Origin: Clostridiales bacterium
GTDB taxonomy: Bacteria; Bacillota; Clostridia; Oscillospirales; Oscillospiraceae
Length of the DNA: 14,609 bases
NCBI GenBank assembly: GCA_018374635.1
Contig: JAHAEW010000081.1
Span: 1-14,609, forward strand
Direction of reading: 5' to 3'
In this document: positions 1 to 5,789 of the stretch, one piece after another
How the letters are laid out: every line of letters begins with the position of its first letter
How positions within the stretch are numbered: position 1 is the stretch's first letter
Notes under the pieces: model-generated
Told to the model about the DNA's origin: nothing
Databases searched by the model: none
The model's input: only the letters and a program-made list of their open reading frames with translations
Program-made: the position numbers and the translations under genes

Positions 1-22
1 CCATCTTCCCGCGTTCCAGCAT
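1..22 (-). CDS. Possible 5' end of a minus-strand gene cut by the window edge
   Basis: On the minus strand an ATG at 22-20 follows an AGGTGG Shine-Dalgarno-like sequence (36-31) by 8 bases and opens a frame reading MLERGKM before the window ends. Seven codons cannot identify a product. The start site is plausible, but no convincing promoter was found between it and the hairpin at 101-133, so this may be chance. Confidence 0.22.
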
Positions 23-100
23 CTTTCTCACCACCTGCTTCTATTTTACCTCTTACAAACGTAAAACCCCAGCTTTTGCTGGACTTTTTCGACAGGCTGG

Positions 101-138
101 CGGGAGGCCGGGACATAATGTCCCGGCCTCCCGTTTTT
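101..138 (+). terminator. Strong hairpin with T tract downstream of the VWA gene
   Basis: A perfect 15-bp stem (101-115 with 119-133, three-base loop TAA) is followed on the plus strand by TTTTT (134-138). It lies 34 bases beyond the stop of the minus-strand VWA gene. The T tract is on the plus-strand side; read on the minus strand the hairpin is not followed by Ts. It therefore fits a plus-strand intrinsic terminator best, though no plus-strand gene is visible upstream. A stem this strong may also define the 3' end of the VWA transcript. Confidence 0.55.
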
Positions 139-171
139 GATTTCCCCTCCGCAGGCCAGAGCGCGGATGGC

Positions 172-1545
172 TCAGGGGGAAACCACCGCCTCACAGCAGC
201 GATAATCGGTATCAATGCTGTGGGCGATCAGGCGTGCTCTGAAGCTGCGGGAGCTGCACATGGCGCCGCCCGATACGCTCAGATCTTCCGGCACCACAAA
301 TTTGATGCACTTGACCTGAATGTCCCGGCATCCCGGGAAATCGTGTGCTGGGAGGGTCATGGCCTTCATGCCGCGCTGGTATTCCATGCCATCCGGGTTT
401 ACCTCCGTTAGGATCACAGCCAGGGCCACCCGGGTATGGGGACAGACCTGTTTGACCGTTGCGTTTACTTGAATGATCCGGCCCTGAGATTCCAGATACG
501 TGTCGTCCAGATCCACCAGCAGGGAATCCTCACAGCCATCCACCACAAAGCAGATGGGCACGGGGCATTCCTCCGGATGGACCACCACATCACATTCCAC
601 CTCCACCGTGGGCTCGGGGAACGTGACCACGTTGCCCTCGTTGTCGGAATAGGTGATGGACTCGTTGACCAGCTTGATCCCGGGGTCCTGCCCCACATGG
701 CGGATGAAAAATTCCAGCACAGCGCTCTCGCTGAGCGTCACGCCCAGCTCTGGAATATTCCAGCGCAGGGAATGGTCATCCAGCTGCACAGCGGTGCCTT
801 TGGCGGGCGGCAAAATGCTGGTGATGACAAAATCCGGAGTGACCATCTCCCTGATCTGAATATTGGTCGCCCCCGGCTTAGTGATGTTGGCTGCCAGATC
901 TTCAAAAAGATCCTCCAGTTCGGACAGATCCGGGGTCACCACCACGTGGGAGGCGTCCGGATCCGTGGCCCAGTTGTTCAGAGCATCGATATCCAGTCCG
1001 TCCGACCCAATGAGACCGATGCAGTAAATGGTAATCCCCTGTGCGCGGGCGGCCGCGGCCACCGGGGCGGGCGGTGCGCCGGCGGTGGTGTTGCCGTCGG
1101 TGAAGAGGACGATTACCTTGGCATTGCTGGAGGATGGGTCAAAGAGCTCTATGGCCTTGGTAAAGGCGTCTGCATGGTTGGTGCTTCCGCCGGCGGTTAG
1201 TCCGTCTACGGCATTTTTAAGCGTGGCCACCGAGGTGATCAGCTGTGTGTCGGCAGCTGCCGTGCTGGAAAAGCTCACCACGCCCATCCGGCTGCCGGAG
1301 CCGATCTGTCCGTCTTTGCTGCTGTCAGTGGCCTCGTCAATAATATCAATAAACGCTTTCGCGCCCACTTTCATGGCGGAGAGAGGCTCTCCGGCCATGC
1401 TGCCGGAGCGGTCCAGGACCAGGACGATGTCGGTTGGATTTGAGATGATATCCGGTGCGGCGGTCACGGCCAGCGTGACGCGGAGAGAACCGTCGCAGTC
1501 GATCCGGTCCTGATTGATGACTTTGTTGGAATTGGTAACACCCAT
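172..1545 (-). CDS. VWA-domain protein with DUF11-like and Cys-rich C-terminal regions
   Basis: A 457-residue protein. The start ATG (1545-1543) is set by an AGGAGG ribosome binding site (1560-1555) nine bases upstream; the frame stays open further upstream but runs into the neighbour's terminator. Residues about 38-225 form a von Willebrand factor A domain with a complete metal-ion-dependent adhesion site: DRSGSM (45-50), Thr122 in GGSTNH, and Asp150 in LFTDG. Next comes a beta-rich stretch resembling DUF11-type repeats (about 228-330), then a cysteine-rich tail with several spaced Cys and a final CC pair. There is no hydrophobic signal peptide, membrane segment or sortase motif, which is odd for a family often found outside the cell. 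It is flanked by terminators and appears monocistronic. A cytoplasmic, spore-associated or non-classically exported binding protein is possible; the true role is unknown. Confidence 0.85.
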   Translation of the reverse strand: MGVTNSNKVINQDRIDCDGSLRVTLAVTAAPDIISNPTDIVLVLDRSGSMAGEPLSAMKVGAKAFIDIIDEATDSSKDGQIGSGSRMGVVSFSSTAAADTQLITSVATLKNAVDGLTAGGSTNHADAFTKAIELFDPSSSNAKVIVLFTDGNTTAGAPPAPVAAAARAQGITIYCIGLIGSDGLDIDALNNWATDPDASHVVVTPDLSELEDLFEDLAANITKPGATNIQIREMVTPDFVITSILPPAKGTAVQLDDHSLRWNIPELGVTLSESAVLEFFIRHVGQDPGIKLVNESITYSDNEGNVVTFPEPTVEVECDVVVHPEECPVPICFVVDGCEDSLLVDLDDTYLESQGRIIQVNATVKQVCPHTRVALAVILTEVNPDGMEYQRGMKAMTLPAHDFPGCRDIQVKCIKFVVPEDLSVSGGAMCSSRSFRARLIAHSIDTDYRCCEAVVSP

Positions 1546-1580
1546 AGGTTGCGGCCTCCTTCTGGGGAATTCCCCCTGAC

Positions 1581-1610
1581 ATCCTATGTAGGTGCGTGCG
1601 CTTGTGTCAC
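1581..1610 (-). promoter_or_regulatory. Candidate promoter of the VWA gene
   Basis: On the minus strand, GTGACA (1610-1605, five of six matches to the -35 consensus) lies 18 bases from TAGGAT (1586-1581, four of six matches to the -10). It sits in the only gap between the preceding terminator and the VWA ribosome binding site. The -10 is weak, so this is a reasoned guess. Confidence 0.35.
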
Positions 1611-1617
1611 ACCGGAG

Positions 1618-1663
1618 AAACAAAAAGCAGGTCCCGTCCCCTTCTCCGGACCGGACCTGCTTT
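1618..1663 (-). terminator. Intrinsic terminator of the nth-bcp operon
   Basis: Read on the minus strand, an 11-bp stem (1663-1653 with 1634-1624) is followed by a T-rich run (TTTTTGTTT; 1626-1618, partly shared with the stem). It lies 34 bases beyond the peroxiredoxin stop codon and separates that operon from the VWA gene. Confidence 0.8.
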
Positions 1664-1696
1664 GGAATTTCAAAAAAAGAGAGCGCGAATGTACTC

Positions 1697-2158
1697 TTAA
1701 CCTTCCTCCAGCCGGGCCAGCAGATCGGCGGCATTGGCGTCGGGCTTTACTTTTTCCCGGGCGTCCAGAATCACTCCGTTTTCGTCGATGAGATAGCTGG
1801 AGCGCACCACGCCCATGCTGACTTTTCCATAGAGCTTTTTCTCCTTCCAGACGTCATAGGCCCGGATAGCCGTCAGGTCCGGGTCGGAGAGCAGCGGAAA
1901 CGGCAGGGCATATTTTTGAGCAAATTTCGCATGGGAGGCCGTGCTGTCCCTGCTGATCCCCAGGACCACGGTATTGTGGTCCTGGAAGGCGCTCCATGCC
2001 TCGCCGAAGGCACAGGCCTGCCGGGTGCAGCCAGGGGTATTGTCCCGCGGATAGAAGTAGAGGGCCACTTTCTTTCCCCGAAACCGGGAGAGCGTCACAA
2101 GGTTCCCGTCCTGGTCCGGAAGGGTGAAATCAGGGGCTGCGGCACCAATCTGGAGCAT
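1697..2158 (-). CDS. bcp: Bcp/PrxQ-type thiol peroxidase
   Basis: A 153-residue peroxiredoxin, the usual length for the Bcp/PrxQ subfamily. It reduces hydrogen peroxide and organic hydroperoxides in the cytoplasm, recycled by thioredoxin. The peroxidatic cysteine is Cys44 in PGCTRQAC. Cys49, five residues later, is the typical resolving cysteine of atypical 2-Cys Bcp proteins. The active-site Thr41/Pro42 and the conserved Arg119 (VVRSSYLID) are present. The start ATG (2158-2156) is preceded by AAAGGAGG on the minus strand. The gene begins 26 bases after the nth stop, so the two are probably co-transcribed, pairing peroxide removal with repair of oxidised DNA bases. A terminator follows. Nothing is truncated or missing. 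Confidence 0.93.
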   Translation of the reverse strand: MLQIGAAAPDFTLPDQDGNLVTLSRFRGKKVALYFYPRDNTPGCTRQACAFGEAWSAFQDHNTVVLGISRDSTASHAKFAQKYALPFPLLSDPDLTAIRAYDVWKEKKLYGKVSMGVVRSSYLIDENGVILDAREKVKPDANAADLLARLEEG

Positions 2159-2184
2159 GGCGTGCTCCTCCTTTCCTGGATGGT

Positions 2185-2826
2185 TCAGTCCTGCGGCTGG
2201 TAAAAATCACACCAGGGCCGCAGGGTGCAGTTGGCGCAGTCCGGCTTGCGGGCCATGCACACGGCCCGCCCGTGAAGCACCAGACGGTGGCAGAAGTCGT
2301 TGGATTCCTCCGGCGGGAGCTGCGCGCGCAGCTGCTGCTCCACCTTGGGGGGTTCCTTTGTGCCGTCGGTCAGCCCCAGACGGCCGGAAATGCGGATACA
2401 GTGTGTGTCGGCCACCACGGCGCCCGGGGCATGGAAGATGTCGCCCAGGATCAGATTGGCGGTTTTCCGCCCCACCCCGGGGAGCATGAGCAGCTCCTCC
2501 ATGGTGGAGGGCACGGTTCCGCCATAGACCTCCAGCAGCATCTGGGAGGCCGCCACGATGTCCCGGGCTTTTGCCCGGAAAAAGCCTGTGGAGTGGATGA
2601 TCTCCTCCACCTCGCTCACATCGGCCTGGGCCAGGGCCTCCAGCGTGGGAAAGCGGGAAAACAGCGTGGGCGTGACCTGATTGACCCGCTCGTCCGTACA
2701 CTGTGCGGCCAGGCGGGTGGAGAAGAGCAGCTCATAATCTTTCCGATAATCCAGAGAGCAGATGGCCTCGGGATAGGCGTTTTTGAGCGCGGCCACAATG
2801 GCCAGAATATCGTCTTTGGATTTCAT
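2185..2826 (-). CDS. nth: Endonuclease III (DNA glycosylase/AP lyase)
   Basis: A 213-residue protein matching the length and motif order of endonuclease III, which excises oxidised pyrimidines in base excision repair and cleaves at the abasic site. The helix-hairpin-helix LPGVGRKTAN lies at 115-124 with catalytic Lys121; catalytic Asp140 is in VVADTHC. The C-terminal [4Fe-4S] ligands show the exact family spacing C-X6-C-X2-C-X5-C (Cys190, 197, 200, 206). The ATG at 2826-2824 is preceded by a GAGGTGA ribosome binding site. It is the first gene of a two-gene minus-strand operon with the peroxiredoxin and has an extended -10 promoter upstream. Confidence 0.96.
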   Translation of the reverse strand: MKSKDDILAIVAALKNAYPEAICSLDYRKDYELLFSTRLAAQCTDERVNQVTPTLFSRFPTLEALAQADVSEVEEIIHSTGFFRAKARDIVAASQMLLEVYGGTVPSTMEELLMLPGVGRKTANLILGDIFHAPGAVVADTHCIRISGRLGLTDGTKEPPKVEQQLRAQLPPEESNDFCHRLVLHGRAVCMARKPDCANCTLRPWCDFYQPQD

Positions 2827-2891
2827 GGGGAATCACCTCATACCTGTGAGGGTGCTTGCAGCAGATGGAGCACCGGTTCTTTGATTTTGTT

Positions 2892-2900
2892 ATTATAACA
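2892..2900 (-). promoter_or_regulatory. Extended -10 promoter of nth-bcp
   Basis: The minus strand carries TGTTATAAT (2900-2892): a perfect TATAAT -10 box with the TGn extension, 66 bases upstream of the nth start. No good -35 hexamer is seen at 16-18 bases, as expected for extended -10 promoters. Apart from this and the marR promoter, the 307 bases between nth and the marR start contain no gene I can support. Confidence 0.6.
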
Positions 2901-3069
2901 TGGGGCGCGAAAAAAAACGAGATGTTATTTGCAAACTACATGGCTGCGCTTGCGACAGTTGGTATGTGCGGTCAACCTATCGGACAAATGGGTTACGGTT
3001 TTTGTTTGATATTTTCCGATTTGAACGACCGCCGCCCATTATTTCTAAGGACAAGCGATAAGATCACGC

Positions 3070-3097
3070 TTGACATATATCCGTAATCGGATATAAT
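3070..3097 (+). promoter_or_regulatory. Promoter of the marR operon
   Basis: Consensus TTGACA (3070-3075) and TATAAT (3092-3097) are separated by 16 bases, 38 bases upstream of the marR start. Two operator-like palindromes overlap or follow the -10 box, which suggests autoregulation. Confidence 0.85.
3077..3094 (+). promoter_or_regulatory. Operator-like palindrome 1 for the MarR regulator
   Basis: An 18-bp inverted repeat with perfect 7-bp arms (ATATCCG / CGGATAT) around TAAT. It fills the spacer between -35 and -10 and overlaps the -10 box, so a protein bound here would block RNA polymerase. A second copy starts 27 bp further on. Confidence 0.65.
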
Positions 3098-3103
3098 GGA
3101 TAT

Positions 3104-3121
3104 ATATACGGAATCGGATAT
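3104..3121 (+). promoter_or_regulatory. Operator-like palindrome 2 for the MarR regulator
   Basis: An 18-bp repeat matching palindrome 1 at 16 of 18 positions (arms ATATACG / CGGATAT, one arm mismatch). It lies at the expected transcription start and just before the ribosome binding site of marR. The 27-bp phasing and the position fit a dimeric MarR-family repressor; the binding protein itself is inferred. Confidence 0.6.
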
Positions 3122-3134
3122 CAAGGAGGGCGCT

Positions 3135-3575
3135 ATGCACAGTTCACACGCAAGGGAATATTTACATATATCTGGCGAGATTGATTCCATATACCATGAA
3201 CTCGCATTAAAGTTTGGTATTTCAGACAGCGTTTTAAATATTTTATATGTAGTTTGTGAAAAAGGAAATCAATGCTTGCAAAGCGATATCTTTCGATTGA
3301 CAGGTATGAGCAGGCAGACAATAAATACAGCCATTCGCAAACTTGAAAAAGACGAAATTTTGTTTCTGAAACAGGGACCAGGGCGAAATACGATTGTGTG
3401 CTTAACGGAAAAAGGAAACGCCTTTTGCCGCAAGAATATTATTCCGCTTTTTCAAATCGAGGATAAGATTTGGAATGAATGGACAGACGAGGAAAAAAAG
3501 CAGTATTTGGCATTTGAGCAAAAATACTGCGATAGTTTGAAAAAATATGCAGAAGAAATCCTCCATCAAAAGTAA
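3135..3575 (+). CDS. MarR-family transcriptional regulator
   Basis: A 146-residue protein of typical MarR length. I chose the ATG at 3135 because AAGGAGGG lies just upstream (3123-3130); an ATG at 3096 in the same frame lies inside the -10 box and cannot be used. A winged helix-turn-helix occupies about residues 35-100, with the recognition-helix region LTGMSRQTINTAIRKLEKD and a wing around FLKQGPGRNTIVCLTEKG. Flanking helices would form the dimer interface. MarR proteins are usually ligand-released repressors of efflux or stress genes. The two palindromes at its promoter suggest it controls itself, and the MATE pump 720 bases downstream is a likely co-target or partner, though the pump has its own promoter. 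Base composition is AT-rich compared with nth. Confidence 0.9.
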   Translation: MHSSHAREYLHISGEIDSIYHELALKFGISDSVLNILYVVCEKGNQCLQSDIFRLTGMSRQTINTAIRKLEKDEILFLKQGPGRNTIVCLTEKGNAFCRKNIIPLFQIEDKIWNEWTDEEKKQYLAFEQKYCDSLKKYAEEILHQK

Positions 3576-3602
3576 GGACCGTGTTTCGATCAAGGAGTAA
3601 CC

Positions 3603-4018
3603 ATGAATAGAGAAAACAAACGGAAAATGTATGAAAAAGGCTATTATAAGACACATAACTGCAAAGACAGTTTTACCTGCAAAGTCTGCGGCAGATTGGT
3701 TGTAGCGGCCACCGAAATCATTGTCCAAATTGTCTTTCCAGCTTGCATTTAGACATTGAGCCAGGAGACAGCGAAGCTGATTGCGGCGGCATTATGGAGC
3801 CAGTCGGTGTGTGGGTCAGGAAAAATGGCGAGTGGGCGATTATCCATCGCTGCCGGATATGTGGGCATTTAAGCTCCAACCGTGTGGCAGCAGACGACAA
3901 CCCGATGAAATTGATGTCGATCGCAATGAAACCACTCTCCCAACCGCCCTTTCCATTGGAGAAACTGGAAGAAATGACAGCACTCATGGGCGGAGCGGGA
4001 CAGATGTACGCGAAATAG
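3603..4018 (+). pseudogene. RNHCP-domain protein gene, frameshifted
   Basis: An ATG at 3603 behind AAGGAG (3592-3597) starts a frame reading to SFTCKVCGRLVV and stopping at 3752 after 49 codons. From about 3704 the family signature continues in another frame: GHRNHCPNCLSSLHLD, then EPGDSEADCGGIMEP, IIHRCRICG and SSNRVAADDNP, ending at 4018. The two halves together match the small cysteine-rich RNHCP family, whose Cys pairs probably bind zinc; its function is unknown. The break lies near 3699-3706 and implies a net loss of 1 base modulo 3. From memory of the family spacing, about five residues between CGRLVV and GHRNHCP may also be missing, which would fit a deletion of about 16 bases. It lies 27 bases after marR and is probably co-transcribed. 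A sequencing error is possible but would not explain missing residues. Confidence 0.8.
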
Positions 4019-4031
4019 CAGAACCAGCCAT

Positions 4032-4075
4032 GCCAGTCAACGGCAGGCAAACGGGCAGCGCCCACCGTTGACGGC
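4032..4075 (+). repeat. Nested inverted repeat after the RNHCP pseudogene
   Basis: Arms GCC-A-GTCAACGG (4032-4043) and CCGTTGACGGC (4065-4075) pair over 11 bp with one bulged A. Inside, GGGC (4053-4056) and GCCC (4060-4063) form a second hairpin. No T tract follows, so it is not a classical terminator; it could stabilise the 3' end of the upstream transcript. The rest of the 276-base gap before the pump gene holds the promoter and attenuator listed separately. Confidence 0.5.
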
Positions 4076-4163
4076 TCACTATTCCGATAGGCAAATAAGC
4101 AAGTTGCTTTATTTTCATCCTATACGGTAAGTATCTTTGAGAAAACTGCCGCTCTTGCTTTTG

Positions 4164-4192
4164 TTGACTTTGAAAAATGCCTATGCTACAAT
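4164..4192 (+). promoter_or_regulatory. Promoter of the MATE pump gene
   Basis: TTGACT (4164-4169) and TACAAT (4187-4192) are separated by 17 bases, with a TGn extension before the -10 (TGCTACAAT). Transcription should start near 4199, giving a leader of about 96 bases that contains a terminator-like hairpin. Confidence 0.82.
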
Positions 4193-4210
4193 GGGTCTGC
4201 TTGTCAGAGG

Positions 4211-4278
4211 ACTTGCAATCAAAAGATTGTTGAAGTGGGATAAGACCATAAAGGTTCTTATCCCACTTCTTTTATTTT
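4211..4278 (+). terminator. Transcription attenuator in the MATE leader
   Basis: A perfect 12-bp stem (4234-4245 with 4256-4267, loop with a possible CC/GG extension) is followed by TCTTTTATTTT, so it has the form of an intrinsic terminator. It lies between the gene's own promoter and its start codon. An upstream hairpin (ACTTGCAATC at 4211-4220 pairing with GATTGT..AAGT at 4225-4236, loop AAAA) uses the first three bases of the terminator's 5' arm, so the two compete weakly. Some signal in the leader probably decides whether the pump is transcribed; the signal is unknown. Confidence 0.7.
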
Positions 4279-4294
4279 GTATGGAGGCATTGTT

Positions 4295-5605
4295 ATGAGC
4301 GAAAGAACGAAGTCATTGTGCAGATACATTTTTCCTGCAATGGGAGGTCTATTTGTTACCTATTTGTATAATGTGGTAGACGGTATTTTTGTTGGACAGG
4401 GCGTCGGGGCAGCCGCATTAGGAGCGGTCAATATCGGCGTTCCGTTCATCACTTTTGTTGTGGCAATGGCCGCAATGTTTCCCATGGGCGGAGCCACTGT
4501 TGCCGCGATACGAATGGGACGCGGAGATAAAGACGGTGCGAATCACGCCTTTATGACAGCCTTTGCATTAACCGCTTTCCTGTCCGCTATTTTGATGGTT
4601 GTCGGAATGCTATTTTCACAGCAAATCGTGGATATGAGCGGAGCATACAAGTTAAGCAATGCCATGCGGAAAATGGCGGCAGACTACCTGTTTTATTACT
4701 CTGCCTTTTCAATTCCCATGCTGATGAGCACCTGCTTATCTGTTTTCGTTCGAAATGACGGCTCACCTACATTATCTTTTGTAGGGATGTGTGCAGGAGC
4801 AGTGGCAAATATTTTTTTAGACTGGCTGTTTATTTTTCCGTTAGGCATGGGGGTAACTGGCGCCGCAGTCGCTTCCGGTTTGGGGCAGGTATTTTCTGTA
4901 CTCGTCCTGCTCACTCACTTCAGAAAGAAAAAAGGAAACCTGCGCATCGAAGCAATCAAATTTGATGTTACTCTCATTAAAAAAATATGTAAACGCGGCA
5001 TGCCGGAGGCCATCTCACAACTGACCACACCAGTTACAGCGCTTTGCTATAATCTTATGTTGGCAAGTTTGATCGGAGATATTGGAGTGTCTACGTTCAG
5101 TGTTTTGAGTTTTATCTATTCGCTTGCAAACGCCATTCTTTCCGGCGTAGCACAAGGATTACAGCCACTTTGGGGAAACTGTTATGGAAGGCGCAGTACA
5201 AACGAAATAAACTGGTTTTTGCGGTGCGGTGTAGCAATCAATATTATTTTGTCTATATGGATCTATGGTATATTGTTTACCTTTGATAAACCGATCATTC
5301 ATATTTTTAACCAGGACGCCTCTCTCGTACAGACAGCGGCAGCGGCATTGCCATTGTTTAGTTTAGCATTTATACCCATGGCAGTGAATCTTGTTTACAC
5401 CGCGTTTATGTTCTCTACAAAGAGAACAATACAAGCCAATGCAATCGCGATATGCCGGGGAATTATAATAAAGGCAGTTGCTATTTTCTGTATTCCCCTG
5501 CTATTTGGAAGCAATGCTATTTGGATTGCGCCATTCATTGCAGAAACCTTCACTCTTATCCTTTCCCTGGCGTTAAGCAAATGGACGCCACTTGTCTATA
5601 TTTAA
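4295..5605 (+). CDS. MATE-family multidrug efflux transporter
   Basis: A 436-residue membrane protein with about twelve hydrophobic segments, the standard size for MATE transporters, which export cationic drugs or toxins in exchange for Na+ or H+. Family signatures are visible: YNVVDGIFVGQGVG (25-38) in the first membrane segment, the intracellular FVRNDGSP (151-158), and NIFLDWLFIF (172-181) followed by GMGVTGAAVAS. It looks closest to the MepA-like clade. The ATG at 4295 has GGAGG (4283-4287) seven bases upstream; a TTG further up in frame lies in the attenuator T tract and was rejected. It has its own promoter and attenuator and sits downstream of a MarR regulator, like regulated resistance pumps. 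Low GC and many A/T-ending codons set it apart from the flanking housekeeping genes. The substrate cannot be told from sequence. Confidence 0.92.
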   Translation: MSERTKSLCRYIFPAMGGLFVTYLYNVVDGIFVGQGVGAAALGAVNIGVPFITFVVAMAAMFPMGGATVAAIRMGRGDKDGANHAFMTAFALTAFLSAILMVVGMLFSQQIVDMSGAYKLSNAMRKMAADYLFYYSAFSIPMLMSTCLSVFVRNDGSPTLSFVGMCAGAVANIFLDWLFIFPLGMGVTGAAVASGLGQVFSVLVLLTHFRKKKGNLRIEAIKFDVTLIKKICKRGMPEAISQLTTPVTALCYNLMLASLIGDIGVSTFSVLSFIYSLANAILSGVAQGLQPLWGNCYGRRSTNEINWFLRCGVAINIILSIWIYGILFTFDKPIIHIFNQDASLVQTAAAALPLFSLAFIPMAVNLVYTAFMFSTKRTIQANAIAICRGIIIKAVAIFCIPLLFGSNAIWIAPFIAETFTLILSLALSKWTPLVYI

Positions 5606-5704
5606 GACACAGCGCCCCCGTCGATCCAGCTTACAGATATGCCGCCAAGAGGATGATCCCCCAAGGCGCTGCCGCCCTCTTTTCCTATTTTCTTGAAATC
5701 GTGG

Positions 5705-5733
5705 TTGTAATTTGAGACAAGCTCAGCTATAAT
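5705..5733 (+). promoter_or_regulatory. Promoter of glyA
   Basis: TTGTAA (5705-5710) and a perfect TATAAT (5728-5733) are spaced by 17 bases, 57 bases before the glyA start. This gives glyA its own transcription unit, separate from the AT-rich island upstream. Confidence 0.82.
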
Positions 5734-5753
5734 CAAAATAGAGTACCCAAAAC

Positions 5754-5769
5754 TATACTGTTTAGTATA
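5754..5769 (+). repeat. Inverted repeat in the glyA leader
   Basis: Perfect 6-bp arms TATACT (5754-5759) and AGTATA (5764-5769) around GTTT, ending nine bases before the glyA ribosome binding site. In RNA it would be a weak hairpin; in DNA it could be a protein site. No role is shown. Confidence 0.4.
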
Positions 5770-5789
5770 ATGCCATGGGAGGAATCAAA

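Noticed and set aside
2856..3086. 76-codon plus-strand frame between nth and marR
   Set aside because: It lacks a ribosome binding site, resembles no known family and ends inside the marR promoter.
4093..4115. AAATAAGCAA / TTGCTTTATTT inverted repeat before the MATE promoter
   Set aside because: The loop is too small without melting pairs and a bulge is needed; A-T rich and not a convincing terminator or operator.
5647..5690. Possible terminator after the MATE gene (AAGAGG / CCTCTT with trailing TTCCTATTTTC)
   Set aside because: Only six pairs enclosing a 23-base loop, too weak to call although the position is right.
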